NCBI GenBank assembly: GCA_028280405.1
Contig: JANQLW010000031.1
Location: 62,001-126,000 of the forward strand
Direction of reading: 5' to 3'
Length of the DNA stretch: 64,000 nucleotides
Origin: Bacteroidales bacterium
Lineage (GTDB): Bacteria; Bacteroidota; Bacteroidia; Bacteroidales; GCA-2711565
Positions 44,173-52,930 of the stretch are shown in pieces. Position 1 is the stretch's first letter. Each line of letters starts with the position of its first letter. The position numbers were made by a program, and so were the translations under genes. The notes beneath the pieces are model-generated. The model had not been told where the DNA came from. It ran no database searches and saw nothing but the letters and a program-made list of their open reading frames with translations.

Positions 44173-45411
44173 TCAATCATTCAATTTATTTGGGAAAATA
44201 TTAACAGCTAAAAATCCAAATAAACCACTTACTAAAACAATTCCAAAATCTACAATATGATTTTTCAGTTTTGCTTTCCGCTTACGAATTATTAAGAAAT
44301 GTGAACCAAGCAAAACAATATGAAGTATGATCCAATTGAAACCTTTTGTAAGATGAAAGTAAAAGTTAATAAACGCATTGTTTTCATCAACTAAGTTTAA
44401 TTGCAGGGGAAACAAATAACTAAACACTTTTCCTTCAGGTCGCTCTGATCGTTTTTTCCACGATTTATAAAACACATCTACTTTTTCCATATTATCGTCA
44501 AGTACCGTAACTTTCATAAAATCTTCAGCTAATGCAATTACATTATAGTTAAACAAATCGCTATAAATACGTAATTGCTGATTTTCGGGATTAAATTCAT
44601 CAACCGGTAAACGTTTCAGATAATAATCATCCTGGGTAATGATATAAATATTATGATCATGGCCAATCAGGTAACAATAAAACAGCTTATTACGAAAATC
44701 AACACACCCGATATGTTTAAAGATTAATCCTTTGGGGATTTCCACCTGTTGAACATAAGGTTGGCCCTGTTCCATTTTCACATGAAAAACCTGGTCGGCA
44801 TTATCCACCACAAAATAGCCTTCATCACATGATTTCCGGGTTGTAGGAATCCCTTCTATCATTTTCGCAGGAAACTTAAATCCGAAATGCTGTAAGGCAC
44901 CTGTAAATAAAGCTGTTTTTGCTTCATTAATTTTATTTCTGTCTGCATCTATAAATTCCATGCGGGAATTAATTCTGAAGAAATCCTCAGGCATCTCTAG
45001 TTTTGCCCTTCCCGATTCAGATTCAAACATTGGATATAAACCCGGTTTCGGAGCATTCTTGGTACTTGGTTTATACCTGTAGAATGAACGTGCTTTATTT
45101 ACCACATGAGGGTCCATCTCCACACCCTTGATAGAATCCGGTAAAGTTCTGGAAATCATTAACTGCCGAATATTTAGCAATGGAAGTTTTTGTTCAAACT
45201 CTTCACGTGTAAACATTTCCCCATGTTCATTCATCCGGTACGATTTCCCATTTTCCGAACCTCTGATCATAAAACAATCATCCACACAACTATACATTAC
45301 AAATGGCTTTGGAATCGGTTTTTCAAATGATAACCAATAGATCCAGGGTAAAATCACTGATAGTGATATGATGCTTATTACGATTAAATTATATCTACTT
45401 AAATTCTTCAT
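44173..45411 (-). CDS. DUF4857 domain-containing membrane protein
   Basis: The 412-residue protein has one N-terminal helix (residues about 8-28), a large extracytoplasmic region of about 310 residues, and two C-terminal helices (about 350-405). The pattern SYRMNEHGEMFTREEFEQKL near the start and the overall topology fit DUF4857. It has no known activity. In Bacteroidota this domain is typically encoded with an ABC ATPase/permease pair, and here it follows the permease after two bases. It may be the periplasmic partner of that transporter. Confidence 0.75.
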   Translation of the reverse strand: MKNLSRYNLIVISIISLSVILPWIYWLSFEKPIPKPFVMYSCVDDCFMIRGSENGKSYRMNEHGEMFTREEFEQKLPLLNIRQLMISRTLPDSIKGVEMDPHVVNKARSFYRYKPSTKNAPKPGLYPMFESESGRAKLEMPEDFFRINSRMEFIDADRNKINEAKTALFTGALQHFGFKFPAKMIEGIPTTRKSCDEGYFVVDNADQVFHVKMEQGQPYVQQVEIPKGLIFKHIGCVDFRNKLFYCYLIGHDHNIYIITQDDYYLKRLPVDEFNPENQQLRIYSDLFNYNVIALAEDFMKVTVLDDNMEKVDVFYKSWKKRSERPEGKVFSYLFPLQLNLVDENNAFINFYFHLTKGFNWIILHIVLLGSHFLIIRKRKAKLKNHIVDFGIVLVSGLFGFLAVNIFPNKLND

Positions 45412-45413
45412 CT

Positions 45414-46082
45414 CTACATTTCTCCTTTCCTGAATCGATATGCTGAAAACAGCAACGATACACTAATTAATACCGTTAGTAAAGCCAATGGAATATTGAT
45501 GGGTCCATAAGCGCCAATCATACCTGATTTTAAATAGAGAGGCACAAACATGGCTGCTGCAAAAGCGTAAAGAATACGATACTTCCATACGGGTTCCAAT
45601 ACAATTAGACCTACCAAAAAATAAGCTGCTAATCCCGATAAAAACCATGGAGTGATGGTGATTAAGGAAGCCACTGTGATTTCATGTGCGAAATAATAAT
45701 TACTTAACATCCAGAATACCATAAAGTGGAGTAAATAAGTCAGCAGAAGGCAAATCATGCCTACACTTAACATCATCATGAGGGCCCTGTTTTCAAATAA
45801 AGGCAAATGAAAGGTTAGTTTAATTCTTTTATTTACCGTTTCAGGGAAATACTGTGCAACGCCAATTCCTATTCCAATTAAAAGAGGAACGTATTTCATA
45901 ATGCCAAAAATCATTTTATTCAGGAATAATATATTATACCAAACCGCATTGGCACCCTGAAATGTAATTGATCTTTGAACATTCATAAACATATAGGCAA
46001 TTATGAATAAGCCCAATATTGCTGCTCCGATCAGAAACCATCTGATCTTAAGCCATTCTTTATAAATCATTGATTTTAACAT
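45414..46082 (-). CDS. ABC-2-type membrane permease
   Basis: The 222-residue protein has about six hydrophobic helices and an N-terminal IYKEWLKIRW, typical of ABC-2 permeases. It lies 5 bases after the ATPase gene and 2 bases before DUF4857, so the three probably form one complex. The substrate is unknown. Confidence 0.8.
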   Translation of the reverse strand: MLKSMIYKEWLKIRWFLIGAAILGLFIIAYMFMNVQRSITFQGANAVWYNILFLNKMIFGIMKYVPLLIGIGIGVAQYFPETVNKRIKLTFHLPLFENRALMMMLSVGMICLLLTYLLHFMVFWMLSNYYFAHEITVASLITITPWFLSGLAAYFLVGLIVLEPVWKYRILYAFAAAMFVPLYLKSGMIGAYGPINIPLALLTVLISVSLLFSAYRFRKGEM

Positions 46083-46087
46083 ACCCT

Positions 46088-46975
46088 CTAATATTTACCC
46101 GTTAAACCTATAAAAGCATCCTCAAGATTCATGTCGATTTTTTTAAAATCTTTCATCTCAACTCCGTTATCATCAAGGAATTTTTTTACAAATTCTTCTG
46201 ATTCATAAGTATAGAGTTCAACTTCATTATTAACTTTCTCCAAATTCGAAACAAATTTCTCTTTCGACAAATCAACTCCTCCATTTAACAGCGTAAAGTT
46301 GAACTGCTTAAAGTTTTGCATGAACTCATGAACAGGACATTGTGCCAATACCCTGTTATAATCCATGATAAGTACATCATCGATGAGCCGTTCCATATCA
46401 GAAATAATATGGGAAGTTGTAAAAATGGTTTTGTTTTCGGATTTAGCATATGCCCGTAAATAATCAATAAACAAGCGACGATAACCCGGATCCAGGCCCA
46501 TAGAAAAGTCATCTAATATCAACAAGTCAGGGTCCTGGGCTAAAATTAGCCCAAGCGCCACTTGTGATCTTTGTCCACACGACATTGTAGATATTTTCTG
46601 GCTTGGAGTCACTTTAAGTTTTGACATGAGTTCCCAATAGGGTTCATTATTCCAGTTAGGATAAAAACCTGAATAGAATTTTTCAATCTGATGAATATCC
46701 ATAAAAGCATATTGAATATGTCCTTCTATCAAAAAACCAATCCTTCCTTTTGTTTCAGGAGGGAGTTTCTGTGTATTCTCTCCATAAATCAAACACTCTC
46801 CACTACGTGGCTGTAAAAAGCCATTCAATATATTGATCGTGGTAGTTTTCCCTGCCCCATTCTTCCCCAGCAAACCCAATATACTTCCTTCTTTCACATG
46901 TATATTAAGGTTCTCGTAAACAAGCTTCTGACCATAATAATGGGTAAGATTGTTACACTCAATCACATTATTCAT
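46088..46975 (-). CDS. ABC transporter ATPase with atypical motifs
   Basis: The 295-residue protein has Walker A GKNGAGKTT (residues 37-45) and the H-loop H189 in TTSHI. The signature reads MSCGQ (131-135) where LSGGQ is usual. Walker B is LLILDD (151-156), so the position of the catalytic glutamate holds aspartate. A C-terminal extension of about 80 residues is present. The deviations could slow hydrolysis or be family-specific. It pairs with the permease at 45414. Confidence 0.88.
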   Translation of the reverse strand: MNNVIECNNLTHYYGQKLVYENLNIHVKEGSILGLLGKNGAGKTTTINILNGFLQPRSGECLIYGENTQKLPPETKGRIGFLIEGHIQYAFMDIHQIEKFYSGFYPNWNNEPYWELMSKLKVTPSQKISTMSCGQRSQVALGLILAQDPDLLILDDFSMGLDPGYRRLFIDYLRAYAKSENKTIFTTSHIISDMERLIDDVLIMDYNRVLAQCPVHEFMQNFKQFNFTLLNGGVDLSKEKFVSNLEKVNNEVELYTYESEEFVKKFLDDNGVEMKDFKKIDMNLEDAFIGLTGKY

Positions 46976-46986
46976 AAAATTTTTAA

Positions 46987-48540
46987 TTAAAATGTTATAC
47001 CTGTACTAATACTGAATATCGTACGGGATTGGCCATTACCCTTATAAATATTCACATTCGATTTTATAAAATATTGATCAAATACTTTCTTCATTGGAAT
47101 TTCTAACGCAAAGCCCATTTTAGGGGCATAGTAATCGCTGGTTAAAAATTCATAATCCGGAGCTAAAATTTTCTCAGCTATAAATGTATAGTCGGTTAAA
47201 TTTAGTTCTCCATCCAAATTAAATTTGTAATCAAAGCCTAATGAAAGAGAAAATGTAGACTTTCCGATCATTAAGTTCTTATCAATGGAAGCACTCAGTT
47301 TAAGATTCTTGAAATTTTCTTTTTGCATAGGAATATAGTATTGCTCGCTGAAGCTATGATAAGTACCTTTAAACTTGAATGAATAGTTTCGCTCATTTTT
47401 ATTTTTCAATTTAAGGTATTCGAAAAATACATTCATCTTAATATCTTCACCTTTATACTTTTCTTCTTCACCATAAGTAACCCACTGATCAAGCTGATTT
47501 TGCCCGACTCTTTCAAGATGTTGAATGATTTCAATTCCAAGCATCGTGTTAACATTTAACTCAAAACCAAAATGTTTAATATGATTTTTACTTTTTATAC
47601 TGGTATAATTATAAATATCAAACTGAATCCCTTTTAGTTTTGAATCATCTTTTATAGCAGACCAGATTGCACCGGAAGCCTTTCTGCCATCACCATTTGT
47701 TTCTTTATAATACAAGAACTTAGATCCGAACAGCGTTTCAAATTTCTTTTTGGAGAAAGCAAGTTGAAAATCAAATCCTGCGGAATTTCTTTTTTGAAGT
47801 CTGTTGAAATTTTCTGATTCATGACTTATAGCCAGACCCAGTCCATGAGTAGAAAAGAATGTAGCATCCGTATTTTCCTGTATAATTCTAACTTCAATTT
47901 CTTCATTATAGTATTTATAAAGCATATTGAAACCAATTTTAAGCTTATCCTTTGTATAAATGATACCAGGGGATACAGTCATATTAAACACCTTATTTAC
48001 AGGCCTGGGATCTCTGTCCTGCACTGATAATCCGACTCTGAAATCCATGCCTAATCCCAAAATTAAATTCTTTTTAATAGGAGTAGATATTCCAGCTACC
48101 ACACTAAAGAATTCGCGACTATATTCATCATTTCCAATAGTATCTATCAAATGATATGGTGATAAGCGAAACGGATCATCCACATTTGAAAAATCCAATC
48201 CTTTTTCAACATTTCTTTCATAATTAAAGCTACCATAAACATTAAAGTTTTTGGTTTTCGCATATGAAAGTGTATTAAAATTAAACTGGTTTATTTTATC
48301 ACCCCGCTGAACGCGTTTATACTTACCATCTTCAATCAGGTAGCTCGCATTAATGATTCCGGGTAATAAATCATGCATTTGGCTAAAAGCAGCCGGATTA
48401 CTGGAGTTTAACCATAGGTTTTGCAAACGAATTAATTCGAACGAATGCAACGATACTTTTTGCAAGCTGTCAGATGCAGCCATTAAGGTAATACCCATAT
48501 TCAAGATGAATAATACCGATAATATTTTCTTTTTATTCAT
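46987..48540 (-). CDS. DUF6850-family outer membrane beta-barrel protein
   Basis: I use ATG 48540 (MNKKKILSVLFILNMGITLM), which gives a proper signal peptide and a protein of about 517 residues. This start overlaps the end of the DUF4876 gene by eight bases, which suggests coupled translation. The first mature part HSFELIRLQNLWLNSSNPAAF and the barrel pattern fit DUF6850. The protein ends in a terminal aromatic strand (SISTGITF). No activity is known; an outer membrane partner of the TonB receptor is the simplest guess. Confidence 0.75.
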   Translation of the reverse strand: MNKKKILSVLFILNMGITLMAASDSLQKVSLHSFELIRLQNLWLNSSNPAAFSQMHDLLPGIINASYLIEDGKYKRVQRGDKINQFNFNTLSYAKTKNFNVYGSFNYERNVEKGLDFSNVDDPFRLSPYHLIDTIGNDEYSREFFSVVAGISTPIKKNLILGLGMDFRVGLSVQDRDPRPVNKVFNMTVSPGIIYTKDKLKIGFNMLYKYYNEEIEVRIIQENTDATFFSTHGLGLAISHESENFNRLQKRNSAGFDFQLAFSKKKFETLFGSKFLYYKETNGDGRKASGAIWSAIKDDSKLKGIQFDIYNYTSIKSKNHIKHFGFELNVNTMLGIEIIQHLERVGQNQLDQWVTYGEEEKYKGEDIKMNVFFEYLKLKNKNERNYSFKFKGTYHSFSEQYYIPMQKENFKNLKLSASIDKNLMIGKSTFSLSLGFDYKFNLDGELNLTDYTFIAEKILAPDYEFLTSDYYAPKMGFALEIPMKKVFDQYFIKSNVNIYKGNGQSRTIFSISTGITF

Positions 48541-49708
48541 AAATCCAAGGTTTAGGGTCCACATCTTTTTCAAAATCTACGGTAGAGTTATTCGTATCCT
48601 GATATACAACTCTTCCATCTACTACATATTTAACTTTACGACGAATACATTTCCCGGACTTCGACCCTGCTATTATATATGTATATCCGGCATCTAAGTC
48701 AGGAGAGAATCGTTTATACTGTGCCCGGGCTTCATCTCTGATTACTTCTACCGCATCAACTATTAAGCTTTTCTCCAAAGTACAATACAACCTGGTACTC
48801 GTTGATTCCGGTTTTCTGATTAAATGATTATTAATATAATCTGCACGTTCTGTTGCATCATTTGAAATTCGTGCCAAAGCAATTGCACTGGTTCCACTAA
48901 CACCAAAAGTAACATCTATGCCTCTGAATGTAAATAGTTCTTCCAGCATATTTGGAACTGCAGGGTTATCAATATCACGGCCGCTTGGATGATCTACCCA
49001 AAACTCGAAATCAGCATTTCCCAGATCTACAGAGCTTAACGGATTTCCCAGAGGATCACTTTTATGATCAAAAGCATCACGGGCAATCACAATACTTTCA
49101 CCCGGATTTATGGGAACATCATCACCATCACCAGGAATGGTCCATATCATTTTAACGACAATATCATCAGGCAAGAATTCCCATATATTTGTTTTTGTTC
49201 CTGTTGATTCATGTTCAACAATTGATAAACCGTCTGCATATTGAACGACTGCCGAATTATTGTAGATTTCAATATACTGGCCTTCGTAATATGATTTATT
49301 TGCAGGAGTTTTCGTTCCACTGTAATAAAATTCTTTTATGATGAGCGGATTGGATGTGCTTAAAATGACAGGTAGTGTTTCTTTCACTTCAGCAAACACT
49401 GAGAATTCAAACATCGCATTCAAATTACTATTATTAAGCCCATCTTCATATTGATGGCTCATTGTTGCAGTGTAGAACCCAGGTTCTACCATTGTGAATT
49501 TTACATTACCTTCAGCGTCAACAATAGCTTCCTGTGAATATTTTTTTTCCACATTATTTAAGAAAACCTTTGCCCCAACTATAGATTCTAGTGTAATCTC
49601 AACATTCGTTGGGATATTAAATTCAACATTATAAGCATTGAACTCAGGATCTTTCATACAGGATGAAAAGATCAGTACAACTGAAATTATATATAATATT
49701 TTCTTCAT
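48533..49708 (-). CDS. DUF4876 lipoprotein
   Basis: The 391-residue lipoprotein has lipobox FSSC with the cysteine at about residue 17. Residues 20-110 resemble a carboxypeptidase-regulatory-like Ig domain (NVEFNIPTNVEITLESIVGA). The rest has the DUF4876 pattern LIIKEFYYSGTKTPANKSYY, GQYIEIYNNSAVVQYADGL. Later GRDIDNPAVPNML and RFSPDLDAGYTY follow, a fold similar to lamin-tail domains. A surface-exposed binding lipoprotein for the adjacent receptor is plausible. It lies 5 bases after the receptor gene. Confidence 0.78.
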   Translation of the reverse strand: MKKILYIISVVLIFSSCMKDPEFNAYNVEFNIPTNVEITLESIVGAKVFLNNVEKKYSQEAIVDAEGNVKFTMVEPGFYTATMSHQYEDGLNNSNLNAMFEFSVFAEVKETLPVILSTSNPLIIKEFYYSGTKTPANKSYYEGQYIEIYNNSAVVQYADGLSIVEHESTGTKTNIWEFLPDDIVVKMIWTIPGDGDDVPINPGESIVIARDAFDHKSDPLGNPLSSVDLGNADFEFWVDHPSGRDIDNPAVPNMLEELFTFRGIDVTFGVSGTSAIALARISNDATERADYINNHLIRKPESTSTRLYCTLEKSLIVDAVEVIRDEARAQYKRFSPDLDAGYTYIIAGSKSGKCIRRKVKYVVDGRVVYQDTNNSTVDFEKDVDPKPWIYE

Positions 49709-49713
49709 AGCAT

Positions 49714-52464
49714 TTAAATTTTAATTCTAAGTTCTGCACCAAAATAAATTGAAGGATTTCGTCTTATATAAGATTCGCTTCTGGTAAACTTATAGCGTGG
49801 TCGATAATTGGTAAAGTTGTTTACATATAAACTCAAGCGCATATTATTAGAAATCTCTTTGGAAATGCGGATGTTTGCCATAAATAAAGGAGACATCACT
49901 TCTTTTTCCCAGTACAGGTCTGATTTTTCAGTTACATAGCGAACATACTGAGGATCCGTACGCATCTCGGTTGTAAATGTGATGGTATTTCCATCTTTAT
50001 TTACTAAGTAAGTTGGGATCTTATCATAAAATGGATAATAGTATTTATCAAACCAGATCATTTGAAGTGTTGTAGCAACAATTAATCTCAAGCTGGGAAT
50101 TTGCGTTACCATTCGCAGATTGGTATTCAAACGCTCACTTACTTTACTTTCACCTGCTGCATAAACACCTATATATTCATATTGTTGACTAGTGCCACTG
50201 CTTGGTAAATAATAAAGACCCCGTGTGCTTAAAATTCTGGTTGTTTTGAACCAGGCTCCATCTAAATTAAAGCTTGTATATAAAGATTTGATTTCCCCTA
50301 ATTGCAAGTCAAACTCTATCCCTTTTTTTATAGAACTTTTCAAATTAAACGGCTTCTGATAGCTTACAAGATAATTTTTGATTTCTGTGCTTATGGTAGA
50401 TAAATCAGGAAGCGTTCCTGCAGGAATTTCGCTGGCATCATATATATCATAACTAACGGATTCATATTGTCTTGCAAAGCCAAATCCATTCGTTAACTTT
50501 TCATGAAAAGCAGTAATATTACCTTTAATACCACCTATATTAAAATCAATACCTATTTCTTTTTTTAGGTTTTCAGAAGGTTTAAGGTCAGGATTAGAAG
50601 TATCATAAACTTCAGTATGGAACACGACCATGCTTGTTTCTAAATCTCCGGTATACCAATCCAGTGCTTTTAAGTCTTTATAAGCTTCGTCGGGATCCAG
50701 ATAAAGCAAAGAAGGAGCTTTATATGTTTTACCGATTCCAAAATTCAGGCTAAAATCCTTAATTAGTTTTGTTCTTCTGTTTTTAAAGATCTGATAACTC
50801 ATATTAAAACGAGGCTCTACATAAAATCCAAGGTCTGATTTAAATAAACCTGCAGCCTGGAAATTATTGATCCGCGCACCTGCCTGAACAGTTAAACGTG
50901 TACTTCCAATAGGAAAAGCGAACTTATCTTCAACATAAAAAGAAAGCGTTTTAAGGGAAGGAGAATCCTTAAAAGAAGTTGGCCTTGATGTACTACTGGA
51001 CACATATGGAGGATTGGTTATATCATAAATCTGTCCATCCCCAGTATTATGCGTATACTTGAAATCAACACCGTATAATAATGTATTGATGGTTTTATTT
51101 TTGAAATTATTTACTTTTCGGGCAGTAATTTGTCCGAATATATTAAGTGGACGACCATCAATCGTTAATTCTGTCAATTGTTCCGAAGGAAGATAAATAC
51201 CAATATTTTCTCCAGGGACTTTAGCTAATGAAAGACCCACAAGCCCGCTGGAACTACGATATCTCTTTTGGTAATTTTCCTGATGTGTTGTAGATAGTGA
51301 AAATGAATATTTAATATTTGTAGCCAACTTTTTGTTTAATTGCCATATTCCATGAATATTAATGCGACTCCCATTTTCTTTTGCTTTATACTCTTCATCA
51401 TTGGTCATTGCATCCGGATCTGTTTTGCTTTCATCTATCGTTTTAAAATAACTGTACTTCAGGTTAAACGATAATGGATTATTTCCTTTGGAAAATGTTT
51501 TTGACCATGCAATAGAACCTGTTAATCTATCATAGCTATCAAATGTGCTTCTTAAGTCCTGATGAGATTTCAAAAATTCCATATCAACATTGAGAGAGCT
51601 ATTTTCACTCAATAAAAATCCTTTTCCAACAGCAAACTGTTTTATTTTAGGATCGGTCTTAACTTTTAAATTAAGTGGTGCTCTACCTGCTTTTGTTTTT
51701 ACAACAACAGCTCCTGAAGTAAGATCACCGTAGACTACAGATGGAATACCTTTAATCACTTCAATAGATTCGATATTCTCCGTAGGAATACCACGTAAGT
51801 CAATACCCTCACCAGCAACAGTGGTCGCAGCGCCAGTACTGGATTGCGAACCTTTATGATGAGCTGTACTTAAACCCTGCAAGTTACCATCATTGGATAT
51901 AGGAGCACCATCGATGATAATTGCTGTTCCTAATGCACTATTTATATCACTTCCAATTTCACGAATTGCTAATTGTTGAGGTCGTGAAAGGTCAGGGTTA
52001 AGCGCTAAATTACCTGGTAATAATTGTAATATATCACCAAGGCTGGTTGGTTGAACATGTTCAATTGCAGCATTACCAAGAGTTGTCGAGGTATTTATAT
52101 TTTTTCCTCTTTGAGCAATAATTACGACTTCCTTCATATCAAAGGAAGTTGGTGCAATTCTCAATGCTAGTTTTTTACCCTTGGATTTATTGAAGTCAAA
52201 GGTCAACGAATATTTTTCATATCCTAAACATTCTGTTTCAATCGTATAAATTTCAGGTTTGATGTTTTTAAGGATAAAATTTCCTTTTTCATCAGTCGTT
52301 GTCCACTTCTCAATTTCTTTAATGTGTACTACACAAAACATTACCGGCTCATTGGTTTTTTTGTCAATGACCTGACCTTCAAGATCAATATTTTGTTGAG
52401 CATAAAGATGACCGAGCATCAACAGTGGAAACAACAAAAAGGTCAATATTAATTTTTTTACCAT
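49714..52464 (-). CDS. TonB-dependent receptor of the DUF4876/DUF6850 operon
   Basis: The 916-residue protein has a signal peptide ending HLYAQQ. A carboxypeptidase-like domain follows at about 28-115, and the plug at about 125-260 (GDILQLLPGNLALNPDLSRP, IREIGSDINSALGTAIIIDG, GIDLRGIPTENIESIEVIKG). A barrel ends SIYFGAELRIKI. A TonB-box-like segment MKEVVIIAQRGKN precedes the plug. It is the first gene of the six-gene operon that reaches to 44173. Ligand unknown. Confidence 0.88.
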   Translation of the reverse strand: MVKKLILTFLLFPLLMLGHLYAQQNIDLEGQVIDKKTNEPVMFCVVHIKEIEKWTTTDEKGNFILKNIKPEIYTIETECLGYEKYSLTFDFNKSKGKKLALRIAPTSFDMKEVVIIAQRGKNINTSTTLGNAAIEHVQPTSLGDILQLLPGNLALNPDLSRPQQLAIREIGSDINSALGTAIIIDGAPISNDGNLQGLSTAHHKGSQSSTGAATTVAGEGIDLRGIPTENIESIEVIKGIPSVVYGDLTSGAVVVKTKAGRAPLNLKVKTDPKIKQFAVGKGFLLSENSSLNVDMEFLKSHQDLRSTFDSYDRLTGSIAWSKTFSKGNNPLSFNLKYSYFKTIDESKTDPDAMTNDEEYKAKENGSRINIHGIWQLNKKLATNIKYSFSLSTTHQENYQKRYRSSSGLVGLSLAKVPGENIGIYLPSEQLTELTIDGRPLNIFGQITARKVNNFKNKTINTLLYGVDFKYTHNTGDGQIYDITNPPYVSSSTSRPTSFKDSPSLKTLSFYVEDKFAFPIGSTRLTVQAGARINNFQAAGLFKSDLGFYVEPRFNMSYQIFKNRRTKLIKDFSLNFGIGKTYKAPSLLYLDPDEAYKDLKALDWYTGDLETSMVVFHTEVYDTSNPDLKPSENLKKEIGIDFNIGGIKGNITAFHEKLTNGFGFARQYESVSYDIYDASEIPAGTLPDLSTISTEIKNYLVSYQKPFNLKSSIKKGIEFDLQLGEIKSLYTSFNLDGAWFKTTRILSTRGLYYLPSSGTSQQYEYIGVYAAGESKVSERLNTNLRMVTQIPSLRLIVATTLQMIWFDKYYYPFYDKIPTYLVNKDGNTITFTTEMRTDPQYVRYVTEKSDLYWEKEVMSPLFMANIRISKEISNNMRLSLYVNNFTNYRPRYKFTRSESYIRRNPSIYFGAELRIKI

Positions 52465-52704
52465 ATTTTTTATTTTTTAATTGTTCACATAGGTCATTTC
52501 CAATTACTAAATTGAAAACAGCATATGAATTACAAGAAAGAATAGAAAACCTATTATTACTATAAAATGCTTATTATAATAGTTTACGATCTACAGACTT
52601 ATATCTAAAAATCCTACCATCATTAAGTCTGCTTTATTTAAACATCTTGAAAAAGACATTTAATTCAGTCATGCTATATATTGTGCATGGGGAGCTTATG
52701 TAAC

Positions 52705-52813
52705 ACAGCTTGTAGCTGTTATCCTTTGCAGATATTTCTCTGCAAACTTTAACTCAGTCCGGGGGATTCCTCATCCCAATTGTTTGCAGACTGCACCATT
52801 GCCATTGAGGCAA
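52705..52813 (-). promoter_or_regulatory. Leader with mutually exclusive hairpins (riboswitch-like)
   Basis: On the minus strand TTGCC/GGCAA (52799-52813) forms a first hairpin. The segment TCTGCAAAC (52782-52790) is fully complementary to GTTTGCAGA (52739-52747), enclosing a second hairpin GGGAT/ATCCC (52763-52777). The CTGCAAA at 52725-52731 can instead pair with the TTTGCAG at 52740-52746. A final hairpin ACAGCT/AGCTGT is at 52705-52719. Two alternative partners for one segment is the layout of a switch or attenuator. No known riboswitch class was recognised. The TonB receptor starts about 240 bases downstream. Confidence 0.45.
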
Positions 52814-52850
52814 AGGAGGAAAATAAAATTAAGGGCGTAATTTTATTCAT
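52749..52850 (-). CDS. Candidate 33-residue exported peptide
   Basis: A short frame encodes a signal-like peptide (MNKITPLILFSSFASMAMVQ) followed by SANNWDEESPGLS. It overlaps the structured leader at 52705-52813, so it may be a leader peptide, the start of a lost gene, or chance. Confidence 0.3.
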   Translation of the reverse strand: MNKITPLILFSSFASMAMVQSANNWDEESPGLS

Positions 52851-52930
52851 AGTTTTCGGTTTTTTAATTAACATTTGGTTTATAGGTTATGTTTTTAATG
52901 TAATGGCCTTTTACATTAATAAATTTCTAA

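Noticed and set aside
52749-52800. Cobalamin or TPP riboswitch upstream of the TonB receptor
   Set aside because: The conserved cores of these classes are absent although AATCCCCCGG and CTGAG words occur; the structured leader is reported without a class.
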